Below are positions 7,496-16,203 of a DNA stretch of 41,544 nt, piece after piece (position 1 is the first letter of the stretch; each line of letters begins with the position of its first letter). This DNA is from Clostridiales bacterium (GTDB lineage: Bacteria > Bacillota > Clostridia > Oscillospirales > Oscillospiraceae), in the NCBI GenBank assembly GCA_029010715.1, contig JAQXKZ010000013.1, positions 1 through 41,544 of the forward strand, in the 5' to 3' direction. The notes beneath the pieces are model-generated. The model searched no databases. It was given only the letters and a program-made list of their open reading frames with translations, and was not told the DNA's origin. Both the position numbers and the translations under genes were made by a program.

Positions 7496-8815
7496 TTACG
7501 CTTTTTTGGTCATGACCTTGGCCAAGATCACATAGAGGACCAGAGAAACCACAATACCGTTGACAGGCCCCACGAAGAAAGGTGCGTTCAGGAACGGCAT
7601 GGCACTGACAAGGCCGGGGAAGCTGGCGAAGGTGCCGCCTGTGATGCAGGCCACCAGAGCACCCACGAAGTAGGCGATCAGGCCCGCCGCGGAAGCGGTA
7701 CCGCCGATCGAGAAGTTCTCTCTCTTTCCTCCGCAGACGATCCAGTAGTGTGCGATCACGACGCCGGCCAGAGAAGGAATGAGGCCGGACATCAGGGACA
7801 GGAAGCCCTGGAACGCATTGAGCAGACCGAAAGCCGCCAGCAGCGTGCCGATTGCGCCGGCAATGCCGGTGGTGATGGTGAACTTGCTCTCGTCAAAGCC
7901 CAGCAAATTACTCAGAGCAAGGCCGCCGGAGTAGGCGTTGGTGACGTTGGTCGTCCAGGTGGCGAGGACCAGGGCGATCAGGCCGATAGCGGGTACGCCG
8001 AGGTTTGCCAGAATCGCAGAGATATCATACTCTCCGGTAACAATGCTCATAATCGCACCGGTGAGCAGCATGAACAGGCCCGCGGGAATAACGCCGACGA
8101 TGGAGGACTTGACCACGTCTGCGCGGCACTTGGCGAAGCGGCAATAGTCGGCGGAAATTACGCCGCCCAGAGCGAAGGACGCCACGGTCATGGAAATACC
8201 GAAGACCAGACCGGCGGATTGTGCAGGAGCGTAATTGGCAATGACCGCGCCGCCGTCATTGCTCACAATACCGGCAATGATGCCGTAGAGGCAGACGATT
8301 ACCAGCAGAGGAACCGCGATGTAGTTCAGCCATTTGAGGCCCTTGAATCCGGCGCATGCCGTGACCAGCATTATTACGCCCCAGATAATGGTGCAGATGA
8401 CCACGAAGGTGTTGCTCGGGGCACCCTTTCCCATCATATTGGAGATCATGGATGCGAAAGCGCTGCCGCAGGTGGCGGACTGTATACCGAACCAGCCGAC
8501 ACAGGCAATCGCCAGAATCGTGCTGATGATATAACGCGCGCCCTTCTTGCCAAGGGCTCCCTCGGCCAGTACCGATACGGGCAGACCCGTGTCACAGGCC
8601 TGCATCCCGATGAAGATCATGTACGCACAGATCAGGCTGTAGCCGATCAGTATTGAAAAAATGATTTGAGAAATGGACAGGCCGCCGGAGGTAAGAACAC
8701 CGCCGATCATAAGGCAAGGCACGCATATCATACCGCCCGCCCAGACCATTGCGATGGAGGTCCAGCTCTGCCGCTGTTCGGCTTTGATCTCGAAACCGGA
8801 ATTCATGTTTTCCAT
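7496..8815 (-). CDS. NCS1-family nucleobase/cytosine permease-like transporter
   Basis: 439 residues if started at the ATG at 8815, which has AGAGAG 9 nt upstream; an ATG at 8824 is also possible. About 12 hydrophobic helices. WTSIAMVWAGGMICVP near the N-terminus and VISADYCRFAK near the middle are typical of the NCS1 cytosine/purine/hydantoin permease family (CodB, Mhp1). The family imports nucleobases or hydantoins with Na+ or H+. The gene has its own promoter (8850-8879) and is followed by the DUF917 and hydantoinase genes, so it probably imports their substrate. The specific substrate cannot be read from the sequence. Confidence 0.85.
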   Translation of the reverse strand: MENMNSGFEIKAEQRQSWTSIAMVWAGGMICVPCLMIGGVLTSGGLSISQIIFSILIGYSLICAYMIFIGMQACDTGLPVSVLAEGALGKKGARYIISTILAIACVGWFGIQSATCGSAFASMISNMMGKGAPSNTFVVICTIIWGVIMLVTACAGFKGLKWLNYIAVPLLVIVCLYGIIAGIVSNDGGAVIANYAPAQSAGLVFGISMTVASFALGGVISADYCRFAKCRADVVKSSIVGVIPAGLFMLLTGAIMSIVTGEYDISAILANLGVPAIGLIALVLATWTTNVTNAYSGGLALSNLLGFDESKFTITTGIAGAIGTLLAAFGLLNAFQGFLSLMSGLIPSLAGVVIAHYWIVCGGKRENFSIGGTASAAGLIAYFVGALVACITGGTFASFPGLVSAMPFLNAPFFVGPVNGIVVSLVLYVILAKVMTKKA

Positions 8816-8849
8816 AAAGGACATCTCTCTTTCTTTCAGGATGCTGCAC

Positions 8850-8879
8850 ATTATAGACGCTTTAGGCAAAGAAAGTAAA
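8850..8879 (-). promoter_or_regulatory. Sigma-A-type promoter of the permease operon
   Basis: Reading leftwards, TTTACT (8879-8874), 18-bp spacer, TATAAT (8855-8850). It lies upstream of both candidate starts of the permease. Confidence 0.65.
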
Positions 8880-8910
8880 TGGTCCTCCGGATGAAATTAT
8901 CCACGGTTTT

Positions 8911-8928
8911 TTTGTCCGTTCAGACAAA
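8911..8928. promoter_or_regulatory. Inverted repeat between PucR and permease genes
   Basis: TTTGTC (8911-8916) and GACAAA (8923-8928) with a 6-nt spacer, about 35 bp upstream of the permease -35. It could be a PucR binding site or a weak terminator stem for the PucR gene. Confidence 0.35.
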
Positions 8929-8941
8929 GTCCGTATCTGCT

Positions 8942-10519
8942 CTATTGCGGCGCCAGCAGGCGGTCCAGAGCCGCTGCCCGGTAGAGGGCGTATTTTTCCG
9001 GCTCCTTGTCCACGGGGTAGCCCAGACATGCGGCCACGCGGCCCAGACGGTATTTGACTGTATTCTTGTGCAGACACATACGCTCCGCGCAGCGGGTCAC
9101 GCTGCTTTCCGCATCCAGCAGGTATATCTCCAGGGTCCTCTGAAGCTCCTGCCACTCTCCGTGCTCGCTCATCACGCGAAAAGGATGCATGGCCTTTGCC
9201 AGGGTGTCCTCACCTTCATCCAAAACTACGCGGCACTGATGGGCGAAGTCCACTTCCTCTATGGTAAACCATTGTCTTTCCGGCCAAATCCGCTGCGCGT
9301 CCTCCAGACAGTCGTGATTGAGCAGAAACGCCCGGCGGACTTCCGCCGTGTCGCGCAGGCTGCCGCACTGGGTCAGAACAGCGTCGATGCCCGCCGCCCC
9401 CAGCTGTTCCATAAGCACGCTTCCCAGAAGAAACACATTCTCCTCATGGTTCTTCCACGCCATGAAAGCCACAGCGTAGCCCTCATACCGGTCCGCGATC
9501 ACTGCCTTGCACCGGTGACGCAGCAGCTCCCGCATGAGGTGCAGAGCCTCTTCTCCCCTGCCGTTCCATTCTTTTTTGGGCCGCAGGACCCACATCGCGT
9601 GCATCGAGGCCACGTCGATGTGGAACAAAGCACCCAGGCGCCGCATTTTCAGCGGCTCGTCACGGAGGATCGCCCGTACCAGCTCTGATGCATGCACCTC
9701 CGCGTGATTCTGACTCCAAAGGCTGACCACGAGACGTATTAACTCCACCACCTGCGCAACGAGCTCATGGCTCAGTGGGTTACCGTCCTTCACGAGCAGC
9801 AGCTCCATGCCCCTGCTGCTTTCAGGCTCAAGAGGGCAGCGCCACAGCGTCCTGTTATTCGGCAGCTGCAGGGGCTTCATTTTCTGCGCGGCTGGCAGGT
9901 CCTCATGGAGCAGCTCCAGAGACATTGGCCAGTTGGCCTGGCCCAAAGCCCTGTTTTGCCCGTCCACCAGTATAAGGGATGTACGGATCATATCCCTGGT
10001 CATGCGCAGCGCCGCGTCCACGGTCCGCTGATGCTCCGGCAGGCGGCACATACGGTCCAGCACATCCGTAACAAGGGTGTTCTCTACGGTCTGGTCCCTG
10101 ATGATCGCCTCCATGACCTCGTAAATCACTTCGCTGTACCGAAGATCCATCCGGTTTTCCGGCATCACTATCAAGGTAAAATCCAGCTGATCCGCCAGGT
10201 CAATAAGGCGCTGATCCACCCGGGGCATCAGGATCCCCACATAGTACAGTATAAGCCCTGCCTCGCCCACCATGGCAAGTCGGCGGATGTTTGCACACTG
10301 CTGCTCCACATTGTCTGCTATCCCGGCGAAAGCGGTTATAACGATCTCGCTTCCACAGAATTCATTCTTCCGAAACAGCTCATCCTGCAGGGAATTTGGA
10401 TTGGAAAATTCCAAAACCGACACGGAGGACAGAACCTTCTGCAGGCAGTTCTTCCCCGCGACTACCCTGGCTTCGCTCAGACATGGCAGCTTCAAAATAT
10501 CCTCAATTGTAACGCTCAC
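8942..10519 (-). CDS. PucR-family transcriptional regulator
   Basis: 525 residues from a GTG at 10519, chosen because GGAGG lies 7 nt upstream; codons further out have no ribosome binding site. The N-terminus (SVTIEDILKLPCLSEARVVA) is the PucR N-terminal domain seen in regulators of purine catabolism. The C-terminus carries the PucR-type helix-turn-helix, CAERMCLHKNTVKYRLGRV, about 45 residues before the end. Family members sense purine breakdown products or related metabolites and usually activate adjacent genes. The permease/DUF917/hydantoinase genes follow on the same strand after 126 nt and are the likely targets. The effector is unknown. Confidence 0.85.
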   Translation of the reverse strand: MSVTIEDILKLPCLSEARVVAGKNCLQKVLSSVSVLEFSNPNSLQDELFRKNEFCGSEIVITAFAGIADNVEQQCANIRRLAMVGEAGLILYYVGILMPRVDQRLIDLADQLDFTLIVMPENRMDLRYSEVIYEVMEAIIRDQTVENTLVTDVLDRMCRLPEHQRTVDAALRMTRDMIRTSLILVDGQNRALGQANWPMSLELLHEDLPAAQKMKPLQLPNNRTLWRCPLEPESSRGMELLLVKDGNPLSHELVAQVVELIRLVVSLWSQNHAEVHASELVRAILRDEPLKMRRLGALFHIDVASMHAMWVLRPKKEWNGRGEEALHLMRELLRHRCKAVIADRYEGYAVAFMAWKNHEENVFLLGSVLMEQLGAAGIDAVLTQCGSLRDTAEVRRAFLLNHDCLEDAQRIWPERQWFTIEEVDFAHQCRVVLDEGEDTLAKAMHPFRVMSEHGEWQELQRTLEIYLLDAESSVTRCAERMCLHKNTVKYRLGRVAACLGYPVDKEPEKYALYRAAALDRLLAPQ

Positions 10520-10729
10520 AGCAATACCTCCAAACCCGTGCCATTTCAACTCACTGTATTTAAGCCCGGGGAAACCAATCTGCCCAATATCGTTCCATAA
10601 CCGGATCTGCAATACATACGTCCACGCCAAACCGTAAACTCATTTCGGTATTCAAGCCCCGTTTGACCCGTAAAACACGGCAAATGAAACCGTGTCACTT
10701 CAAAGCCCGGGAAACAACGTGAAAATTGA
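10520..10729. other. Gene-free region upstream of pucR-like gene
   Basis: No gene was seen. A hairpin ACACGG/CCGTGT lies near 10675-10695. Short similar motifs with AAGCCCGGG(G)AAAC occur near 10560 and 10702. The PucR promoter must lie here, but only a weak candidate was found (TTGGGC, 18 bp, TTAAAT on the minus strand). Confidence 0.35.
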
Positions 10730-10761
10730 AAACCCCGGAAAACCTTGATTTTCCGGGGTTT
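10730..10761 (-). terminator. Terminator of the rplM-rpsI operon
   Basis: AAACCCCGGAAAA pairs with TTTTCCGGGGTTT across a short loop. On the minus strand it follows the rpsI stop by about 30 nt. Confidence 0.85.
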
Positions 10762-10792
10762 GTACGCATTTTGAGCTCTCGGGTCCGGCAGA

Positions 10793-11203
10793 TTATCTCT
10801 TGCTGAACTGAGGAGCACGTCTCGCCGCTTTGAGACCGTACTTTTTACGCTCTTTCATTCTCGGGTCACGGGTCAGGAGACCGGCGGCCTTCAGGGGAGC
10901 GCGGTAGCTGTCGTCAACCAGAAGCAGGGCGCGGGCGATGCCGTGACGGACTGCGCCGGCCTGACCGGAAACGCCGCCGCCGGCAACGGTAGCCTCGATA
11001 TCGACCTTACCGACAGTGCCGGTGGTGACCAGGGGCTGACGTACGATAAGCTTCAGGGTCTCGAGACCGAAGTAATCGTCGATGCTGCGGCCGTTGATGG
11101 TGATGGTGCCGCTGCCGTTGGGGATGAGGTGAACGCGGGCAACAGAGGACTTTCTGCGGCCGGTGCCGTACATATAGGGCTTCTTGCACTTATAGGTTGC
11201 CAT
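10793..11203 (-). CDS. rpsI: 30S ribosomal protein S9
   Basis: 136 residues. The sequence has the S9 landmarks: [14 protein letters not shown] near the N-terminus, [25 protein letters not shown], and the basic tail RRAPQFSKR, which reaches into the ribosomal P-site region. Length is typical for the family (about 130). It is the second gene of the conserved rplM-rpsI operon, 16 nt after rplM, with AGGAGG just upstream of the ATG. It is likely expressed from the strong rplM promoter and regulated with it. Confidence 0.98.
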   Translation of the reverse strand: MATYKCKKPYMYGTGRRKSSVARVHLIPNGSGTITINGRSIDDYFGLETLKLIVRQPLVTTGTVGKVDIEATVAGGGVSGQAGAVRHGIARALLLVDDSYRAPLKAAGLLTRDPRMKERKKYGLKAARRAPQFSKR

Positions 11204-11219
11204 ATTCTTTTACCTCCTC

Positions 11220-11648
11220 TTAGCGATCCCAGACTTCGGGCTTCTGGGCTGCGTGGGTGTGCTCGCTGCCTGCGAAGATTCTCAGGCGCTTAAGCTGCCA
11301 CTGTGCGATGGTGTTCTTCTGGAGCATGCCGCGGACCGCCAGGCGCATTGCGAGCTCGGGCTTCTTTGCCATCAGGGTCTTGTACTGGGTCTCCTTCAGG
11401 CCGCCGGGATAACCGGAGTGAGTGCGGTAATACTTCTGCTCCAGCTTCTTGCCGGTGAGGACAGCGTCCTTGGCATTGATTATGATAACGTAATCGCCGC
11501 AGTCAACGTGGGGGGTATAATCGGTTTTGAGCTTGCCGCGAAGGATATCTGCAGCAAGGGCAGCGGTCTTGCCCATGGGCTTGCCGGCTGCATCAAGGAC
11601 GTACCATTTACGGGTAACCGTCTCCTTGGTAAGCATTGTTGTGGACAT
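11220..11648 (-). CDS. rplM: 50S ribosomal protein L13
   Basis: 142 residues from the ATG at 11648, which has GGAGG 7 nt upstream. Typical L13 features: RKWYVLDAAGKPMGKTAA, then ADILRGKLKTDYTPHVDCGD, VIIINAKDAVLTGKK, and the C-terminal RLRIFAGSEHTHAAQKPE. L13 is an early 23S rRNA binder in large-subunit assembly. It heads the rplM-rpsI operon behind a near-perfect sigma-A promoter and a 72-nt leader that may bind L13 for autogenous control, as known for L13 leaders in Firmicutes. Confidence 0.98.
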   Translation of the reverse strand: MSTTMLTKETVTRKWYVLDAAGKPMGKTAALAADILRGKLKTDYTPHVDCGDYVIIINAKDAVLTGKKLEQKYYRTHSGYPGGLKETQYKTLMAKKPELAMRLAVRGMLQKNTIAQWQLKRLRIFAGSEHTHAAQKPEVWDR

Positions 11649-11720
11649 ATTCTTGCCTCCATATGAAAATAATTGTTTTGACATTTCAGACGCGCGCAGG
11701 TAGAATTACTCCAAACGCGC
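11649..11720 (-). ncRNA. 5' leader of rplM, possible L13 autoregulatory leader
   Basis: From the predicted transcription start near 11720, the roughly 72-nt leader begins with AAGGCGCG and holds a complementary CGCGC stretch about 20 nt later, giving a GC stem before the GGAGG. L13 leaders are known in Firmicutes at this position; assignment to that family is inferred from position and one stem only. Confidence 0.4.
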
Positions 11721-11726
11721 CTTATC

Positions 11727-11755
11727 TTTATATCACACGAAAACGGGCGTGTCAA
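11727..11755 (-). promoter_or_regulatory. Strong sigma-A promoter of rplM-rpsI
   Basis: Reading leftwards: TTGACA (11755-11750), 17-bp spacer, TATAAA (11732-11727). It is the closest to consensus in the window. Confidence 0.9.
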
Positions 11756-11763
11756 CAGCTATT

Positions 11764-11792
11764 TTGATTTTGATTTTCAATGCTCTTAAAAT
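11764..11792 (+). promoter_or_regulatory. Promoter of ttcA-like gene
   Basis: TTGATT (11764-11769), 17-bp spacer, TAAAAT (11787-11792). It is back to back with the rplM promoter, the two -35 boxes being only 8 bp apart. Confidence 0.65.
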
Positions 11793-11858
11793 CTCATGAA
11801 TACGCCCGAAATCTCGTTTATTCTGAATTTGATTTTTTAAATTTTCCGGAGAAAAAGC

Positions 11859-12671
11859 ATGGACAGAGCACTCGACAGTTTTACCGGCACCGTGCGCCGC
11901 GCGGTAGACGATTACGGCATGATACAGGAGGGCGACTGCGTTGCGGTCGGCGTCTCCGGCGGCAAAGACAGCATGATCCTGCTTCTCGCGCTCGACCGGC
12001 TCAGACACTACTACCCGAAGCACTTCGAGCTTGAAGCGGTCACTGTGGAGCTTGGCTTTGAGGGTATGGACTTCACGCCCGTCAGAGAGCTGTGCGCGGA
12101 GCTTTCCATCCCCTATACCTGTCGGAAAACGGACATAAAGGAGATCGTTTTCGACCTGCGCAGGGAGGACAACCCCTGCTCGCTGTGCGCCAAGATGCGC
12201 CGCGGCGCACTCAGCAATCTGCTGCGTGAGCGCGGGCTGAACAAGCTCGCCCTCGGCCACCACTTTGACGATGCGGTCGAGACCTGTATGATGAGCCTGC
12301 TGTTCGAGGGTCGCATCGGCTGCTTTCAGCCGGTTACCTATCTGGACCGCTCCGGCGTGACGCAAATAAGGCCGCTTATTTATGCCGGCGAGCAGAAGAT
12401 CGCTAATCTGGCGAAAGAGCTCAACGTACCCATCATCGAAAACCCCTGCCCGCAGGACAGGAGCAGCAAGCGCTATGAGATAAAGCATCTGCTGAAAAAC
12501 ATGTGCGCCGAATATCCCGACATGAAATCGAAGATATTCGGCGCTATGCAGCGTCTGCCCCTGCCGGGCTGGGAGAAAAGCGCCGGCCGGACCGCTCAGG
12601 GAGAAAGGCGCTCAGACCTGCGGCGCGAAGGCTCTCCTTCCGGAGGCCCCGCCCCCACCGGCACCTTCTGA
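11859..12671 (+). CDS. TtcA-family tRNA 2-thiolation protein
   Basis: 270 residues; GGAG lies 7 nt before the ATG. SGGKDS at residues 33-38 is the PP-loop ATP pyrophosphatase motif. NPCSLCAKMRRG near residue 107 supplies the CxxC cysteines that, with a third Cys (ENPCPQD, about 191), bind the [4Fe-4S] cluster of TtcA/Ncs6-type thiolases. LGHHFDDAVET near 130 is also a family hallmark. These enzymes adenylate a tRNA base and insert sulfur; TtcA makes 2-thiocytidine at position 32. Which tRNA position is modified here is not certain. The last about 40 residues (after PLPGWEKS) are rich in Arg, Gly and Pro and look disordered. It is divergent from rplM. Confidence 0.85.
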   Translation: MDRALDSFTGTVRRAVDDYGMIQEGDCVAVGVSGGKDSMILLLALDRLRHYYPKHFELEAVTVELGFEGMDFTPVRELCAELSIPYTCRKTDIKEIVFDLRREDNPCSLCAKMRRGALSNLLRERGLNKLALGHHFDDAVETCMMSLLFEGRIGCFQPVTYLDRSGVTQIRPLIYAGEQKIANLAKELNVPIIENPCPQDRSSKRYEIKHLLKNMCAEYPDMKSKIFGAMQRLPLPGWEKSAGRTAQGERRSDLRREGSPSGGPAPTGTF

Positions 12672-12724
12672 GCCGGGATATGTTTTTCACGCCTGCACGC
12701 CGCCGCGAAAAAAAGACTAAACCT

Positions 12725-14983
12725 TTATGATTTTTGCAGCACTATCCTGTCGTTCTCCGCTTTTGCTGTGACCCGGTCGCCGGGACGAAGGCTGCCGTCG
12801 AGAAGCATATCCGCCGCGGCGTCCTCTATGCTTTGCTGCACGGTGCGCCGGAGCGGCCGCGCTCCGAAGCGGTCGTCATATCCCTTGTGCGCGAGCCACT
12901 GCACCGTCTCCTCCGGCACGTCCAGCGCAAGTCCAAGCGCCTGAAAGCGCTCCGTCACCGGGCGCAGCACGGTCCGGGTTATGGCGAGCATGTCCTTCCC
13001 GCTGAGCCGGCGGAAGATTATCGTCTCGTCGACACGGTTGAGAAATTCCGGTCTGAAGGTCGAGCGCAGCTCCTCCGTCACACTGCGGCGCATGGCCTCG
13101 TCATCCTTCCGCTCGCCCGCGGCAAAGCCCAGTGGCGGGCGGTTTTCCGTTATCGCCTTTGCGCCGATGTTTGAGGTCATGACTATGACCGTATTCGAGA
13201 AGTCGACACGCCTGCCCGCCGAATCCGTGAGGTGGCCGTCGTCCATGATCTGCAGCAGTATGCTCCATACGTCCTCGTGCGCCTTCTCTATCTCGTCGAA
13301 CAGCACGACCGACCACGGCTTGCGCCGAACCTTTTCGGTCAGCTGTCCTCCGTCCTCATAGCCCACATATCCGGGCGGCGAGCCTATCAAACGGCTGACG
13401 GAATGCTTCTCCATATACTCCGACATGTCGAGGCGTATCATTGCCCTCTCGTCGCCGTATACCGTTGCGGCGAGAGCCCGGCACAGCTCCGTCTTACCCA
13501 CGCCGGTCGGTCCGAGAAACAGGAACGACCCGACCGGTCTCGCCGGATCCTTCAGCCCGACGCGTCCGCGCCGTATCGCGCGCGCGACGGCGGATACCGC
13601 CTCGTCCTGCCCTATTATGCGCTCCCTGAGCTGCCGTTCGAGGGAAATAAGCCGTACGCTCTCCCCTTCGTCGAGTCCCGTCACGGGTATGTCGGTCCAC
13701 ATGGACACGACGCGGGCGATATCCTGCGCGCCGACCGTCAGCCTTTCCCCCTCCACATGCACTGCCGCGGCCGCCTCGTCGAGCAGGTCTATGGCCTTAT
13801 CCGGCAGGAAGCGGTCGTTTATATACCGCACCGAGAGCTCATACGCCGCCGTCAGGGCCGCGTCATCGAGCCGAACCCCGTGGTGCTTTTCCAGAGCCGG
13901 GCATACGCTGCGGAGCATCTCCATGGTCTGTTCCCGGTCGGGCTCGCGCACCTTTACCGGCTGAAAGCGCCTTTCCAGCGCGGCGTCCTTTTCTATATGC
14001 CGCCGGTATTCCTCCGGCGTCGTCGCGCCGATTATCTGTATCTCGCCGCGGCCCAGTGCGGGCTTGAGGATGTTCGCCGCGTCTATCGCGCCCTCGGCGC
14101 TGCCGGCGCCGATTATCGTGTGAAGCTCGTCGATGAACAGTATCACGTCCCCGGCGCGGCGCACGTCGCGCAGCACGGATTTGACGCGCTCCTCGAAGTC
14201 TCCGCGGTATTTCGTCCCGGCAAGCATGGCGGGAATGTCCAGGGAAACTATGCGTTTGTTTTTAAGCTCCGCCGGAGCCTGTCCCTGAACGACGCACAGG
14301 GCAAGGCCCTCCGCGACGGCGGTCTTGCCGACGCCCGGCTCCCCTACGAGCACGGGGTTATTCTTGCTGCGGCGCGAGAGTATCTGTATGGCGCGCCGTA
14401 TCTCCTCGCTTCGGCCTACAACGGGGTCGATCGCCCCGGCTGCGGCCATGTCGGTGAGGTCCCGGCTGTACTGGTCGAGCACGCGTGTGTCCGTGCGCCG
14501 CACCGTGCTGCGCACGGCCCCTGTCTGCGGCTTGCCGCGGAAATCCGGGTTTCCGAACACAGCCATGATGTCGGTGTAGATGTCGTTTATCCCGGCCCCT
14601 GCCTCGCGCAGCACCGCGGCCCCGCCGCAGCCGCTCTGGCGGAGTATGCCGATAAGCAGGTGCTCGGTACCTATATAGCTCTGCTGGAGGGTCCGGGCCT
14701 CGGCGGCGGCCTTCTCCACGGCAAGCCTTGCGTGCTCCGTCAGGCCCTGCGACGGCCGGCCCGGGCTGCCGAGACCGTAGGTACGTACAATGATGTCCCG
14801 CAGCTTTTCTGCGTCCAGCCCGCGCTGACGCAGTATATGGGCTCCCAGTCCCTGCTGCTCGGCCATAATGCCGAGCAGCAGATGCTCCGTGCCGACATAG
14901 CCGTGGCCCAGATCTCCGGCGGCGATCCTCGCATTCTCGATTGCGAGCTCGGCCCGCTGAGTGAATTTCTCATTGCTCTTCAT
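12725..14983 (-). CDS. clpC: ClpC-type AAA+ unfoldase lacking the M domain
   Basis: 752 residues from the ATG at 14983 (GGGGGG 9 nt upstream). Two Clp N-repeats occupy residues about 1-145 ([14 protein letters not shown] and [13 protein letters not shown]). First AAA+ module: GEPGVGKT at 214-221, ILFIDE at 281-286. Second: GPTGVGKT at 491-498, [10 protein letters not shown] near 561. PPLGF at 616-620 matches the ClpP-binding loop, so it should feed a ClpP protease. In ordinary ClpC about 50 residues of coiled-coil M domain lie between LLDEA and the DIARVVS strand; here only about 16 residues (405-420) remain, giving a ClpA-like plan with ClpC-like N-domains. No ctsR, mcsA or mcsB lies nearby and no CtsR box was seen. 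It unfolds proteins for degradation in the cytoplasm. Confidence 0.9.
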   Translation of the reverse strand: MKSNEKFTQRAELAIENARIAAGDLGHGYVGTEHLLLGIMAEQQGLGAHILRQRGLDAEKLRDIIVRTYGLGSPGRPSQGLTEHARLAVEKAAAEARTLQQSYIGTEHLLIGILRQSGCGGAAVLREAGAGINDIYTDIMAVFGNPDFRGKPQTGAVRSTVRRTDTRVLDQYSRDLTDMAAAGAIDPVVGRSEEIRRAIQILSRRSKNNPVLVGEPGVGKTAVAEGLALCVVQGQAPAELKNKRIVSLDIPAMLAGTKYRGDFEERVKSVLRDVRRAGDVILFIDELHTIIGAGSAEGAIDAANILKPALGRGEIQIIGATTPEEYRRHIEKDAALERRFQPVKVREPDREQTMEMLRSVCPALEKHHGVRLDDAALTAAYELSVRYINDRFLPDKAIDLLDEAAAAVHVEGERLTVGAQDIARVVSMWTDIPVTGLDEGESVRLISLERQLRERIIGQDEAVSAVARAIRRGRVGLKDPARPVGSFLFLGPTGVGKTELCRALAATVYGDERAMIRLDMSEYMEKHSVSRLIGSPPGYVGYEDGGQLTEKVRRKPWSVVLFDEIEKAHEDVWSILLQIMDDGHLTDSAGRRVDFSNTVIVMTSNIGAKAITENRPPLGFAAGERKDDEAMRRSVTEELRSTFRPEFLNRVDETIIFRRLSGKDMLAITRTVLRPVTERFQALGLALDVPEETVQWLAHKGYDDRFGARPLRRTVQQSIEDAAADMLLDGSLRPGDRVTAKAENDRIVLQKS

Positions 14984-15133
14984 AAACACATACCCCCCAG
15001 GTGCGGCTTACACGCTGCGCATACAGTGATTAATTATCCCCCGCTTCGGCCGCTGAACCGGGCGAAAGCGGGGAAAGGCATGAAAATTATTCCCAGTTTC
15101 TCATAGATTTATATTCGTTCATAAATTTTACGA

Positions 15134-15161
15134 TTGATTTTTAGATAAGATGTGATACAAT
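15134..15161 (+). promoter_or_regulatory. Promoter of the small ferredoxin gene
   Basis: TTGATT (15134-15139), 16-bp spacer, TACAAT (15156-15161). The coding start is 50 bp downstream. Confidence 0.7.
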
Positions 15162-15210
15162 GTGCCATGAAGAGACCGTATAAGGTCAAATAACATACGG
15201 AGGTAACACT

Positions 15211-15381
15211 ATGGCTTTTGTTATTACCGATGAATGCCTGTCCTGCGGTTCCTGCGCAGCACAGTGCCCTGCTGAAGCAATTGATATGGGCGAGCTCCAC
15301 TACGAGATCGACGCCGAGAAGTGTCTGGAGTGCGGCTCCTGCGCGGCTCAGTGCCCCGCCGAAGCAATTGTCCAGAAGTAA
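15211..15381 (+). CDS. 2[4Fe-4S] ferredoxin, 56 residues
   Basis: A very short gene, easily missed. The ATG at 15211 has GGAGG (15199-15203) 7 nt upstream. The protein carries two CxxCxxCxxxCP cluster motifs: Cys 9, 12, 15, 19 and Cys 38, 41, 44, 48. The halves are near-duplicates (CGSCAAQCPAEAI occurs twice), the classic internal repeat of clostridial ferredoxins. It accepts low-potential electrons in the cytoplasm, and the pyruvate:ferredoxin oxidoreductase at 26618-30145 is the obvious donor. It stands alone, with its own promoter at 15134-15161 and a strong terminator at 15395-15426. Confidence 0.96.
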   Translation: MAFVITDECLSCGSCAAQCPAEAIDMGELHYEIDAEKCLECGSCAAQCPAEAIVQK

Positions 15382-15394
15382 GCAGAACTTATAA

Positions 15395-15426
15395 GAAAAG
15401 GGGCGGTCCTGAAACCGCCCCTTTTC
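15395..15426. terminator. Terminator after the ferredoxin gene
   Basis: GAAAAGGGGCGGT (15395-15407) and ACCGCCCCTTTTC (15414-15426) form a perfect 13-bp stem with a 6-nt loop and a T-run. Confidence 0.9.
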
Positions 15427-15466
15427 TTTGTGCTCCGTCGAAAAAAGTCATGAAAGGATTTATACA

Positions 15467-16183
15467 ATGCCTGAATTTGAGAATCTGTGGTCCGGCGGCC
15501 CGCTGTTTGTCCAGGCGGAGCATTTCCGGCTGAGCACAGACTGCGTGCTTCTGGCGGATTTCGTCAACACCCCGGGGACCGCGCGCGGGATCGACCTCGG
15601 CTGCGCGTCCGGCGCGGCGGCGCTGCTGCTGCTCTGGCGCTCGCCCGGGCTGCACATGACGGGACTTGAGATCGTCCCGGCCGCGGCTGAGCTTGCCCGG
15701 GAAAACATGGAGGCGAACTCCCTGTCGGAGCGCAGCAGCATCCTCTGCGGCGATATACGCAGGCACAGGGAGCTTTTCCGCTCCGGAAGCTTCGACCTTG
15801 TCGTCGCAAACCCGCCGTACTTCCCGGTGGGAAGCGGACGTACGTCCGCGGACGCCGCCAGAGCGGCGGCCCGCGGTGAGCTGCAGTGCAGCATGGAGGA
15901 CATCTGCGCCGCTGCCGCTTTCCTCTGCCGTACCGGCGGCAGCGTGAACTTCGTGCACAAACCGGAGCGCCTCTCCGAGCTGTTCTGCCGCATGAGCGCC
16001 TGCGGCATTGAGCCCAAGCGTCTGCGCATGGTCGTCCACCGCGCGGACAGCGCGCCCTCTCTGGTCCTTGTCGAAGGCCGCCGCGGCGGCAGGCCGGGGC
16101 TGAGGATAGAGCCGGCGCTGGTCCTGAGGAACCCGGACGGCAGTGAGACGGACGAGGTGCTGAAGATATATCACAGAAGCTGA
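15467..16183 (+). CDS. TrmN6/YfiC-like tRNA (adenine-N6)-methyltransferase
   Basis: 238 residues. The ATG at 15467 was chosen because AAAGGA lies 8 nt upstream. SAM-binding motif GIDLGCASG lies at residues 41-49 and the amino-methyltransferase motif NPPY at 115-118. The N-terminus (LWSGGPLFVQAEHFRLSTD) fits the YfiC family, in which E. coli TrmN6 methylates A37 of tRNA-Val. That subfamily is often followed by rsmI, which is absent here. The tRNA target is inferred from family only. The gene converges on the AbrB-like gene, with a 117-bp hairpin element between them. Confidence 0.8.
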   Translation: MPEFENLWSGGPLFVQAEHFRLSTDCVLLADFVNTPGTARGIDLGCASGAAALLLLWRSPGLHMTGLEIVPAAAELARENMEANSLSERSSILCGDIRRHRELFRSGSFDLVVANPPYFPVGSGRTSADAARAAARGELQCSMEDICAAAAFLCRTGGSVNFVHKPERLSELFCRMSACGIEPKRLRMVVHRADSAPSLVLVEGRRGGRPGLRIEPALVLRNPDGSETDEVLKIYHRS

Positions 16184-16203
16184 ACCGTGATTCTCAGATA
16201 TTG

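Noticed and set aside
10558-10715. AAGCCCGGGGAAAC-like motifs as possible element ends matching the int-ychF gap
   Set aside because: Similarity is short and inexact, and there are no other element features near 10.6 kb.
13232-15106. 624-codon frame opposite clpC
   Set aside because: Shadow of the highly conserved ClpC frame; no independent features or RBS.
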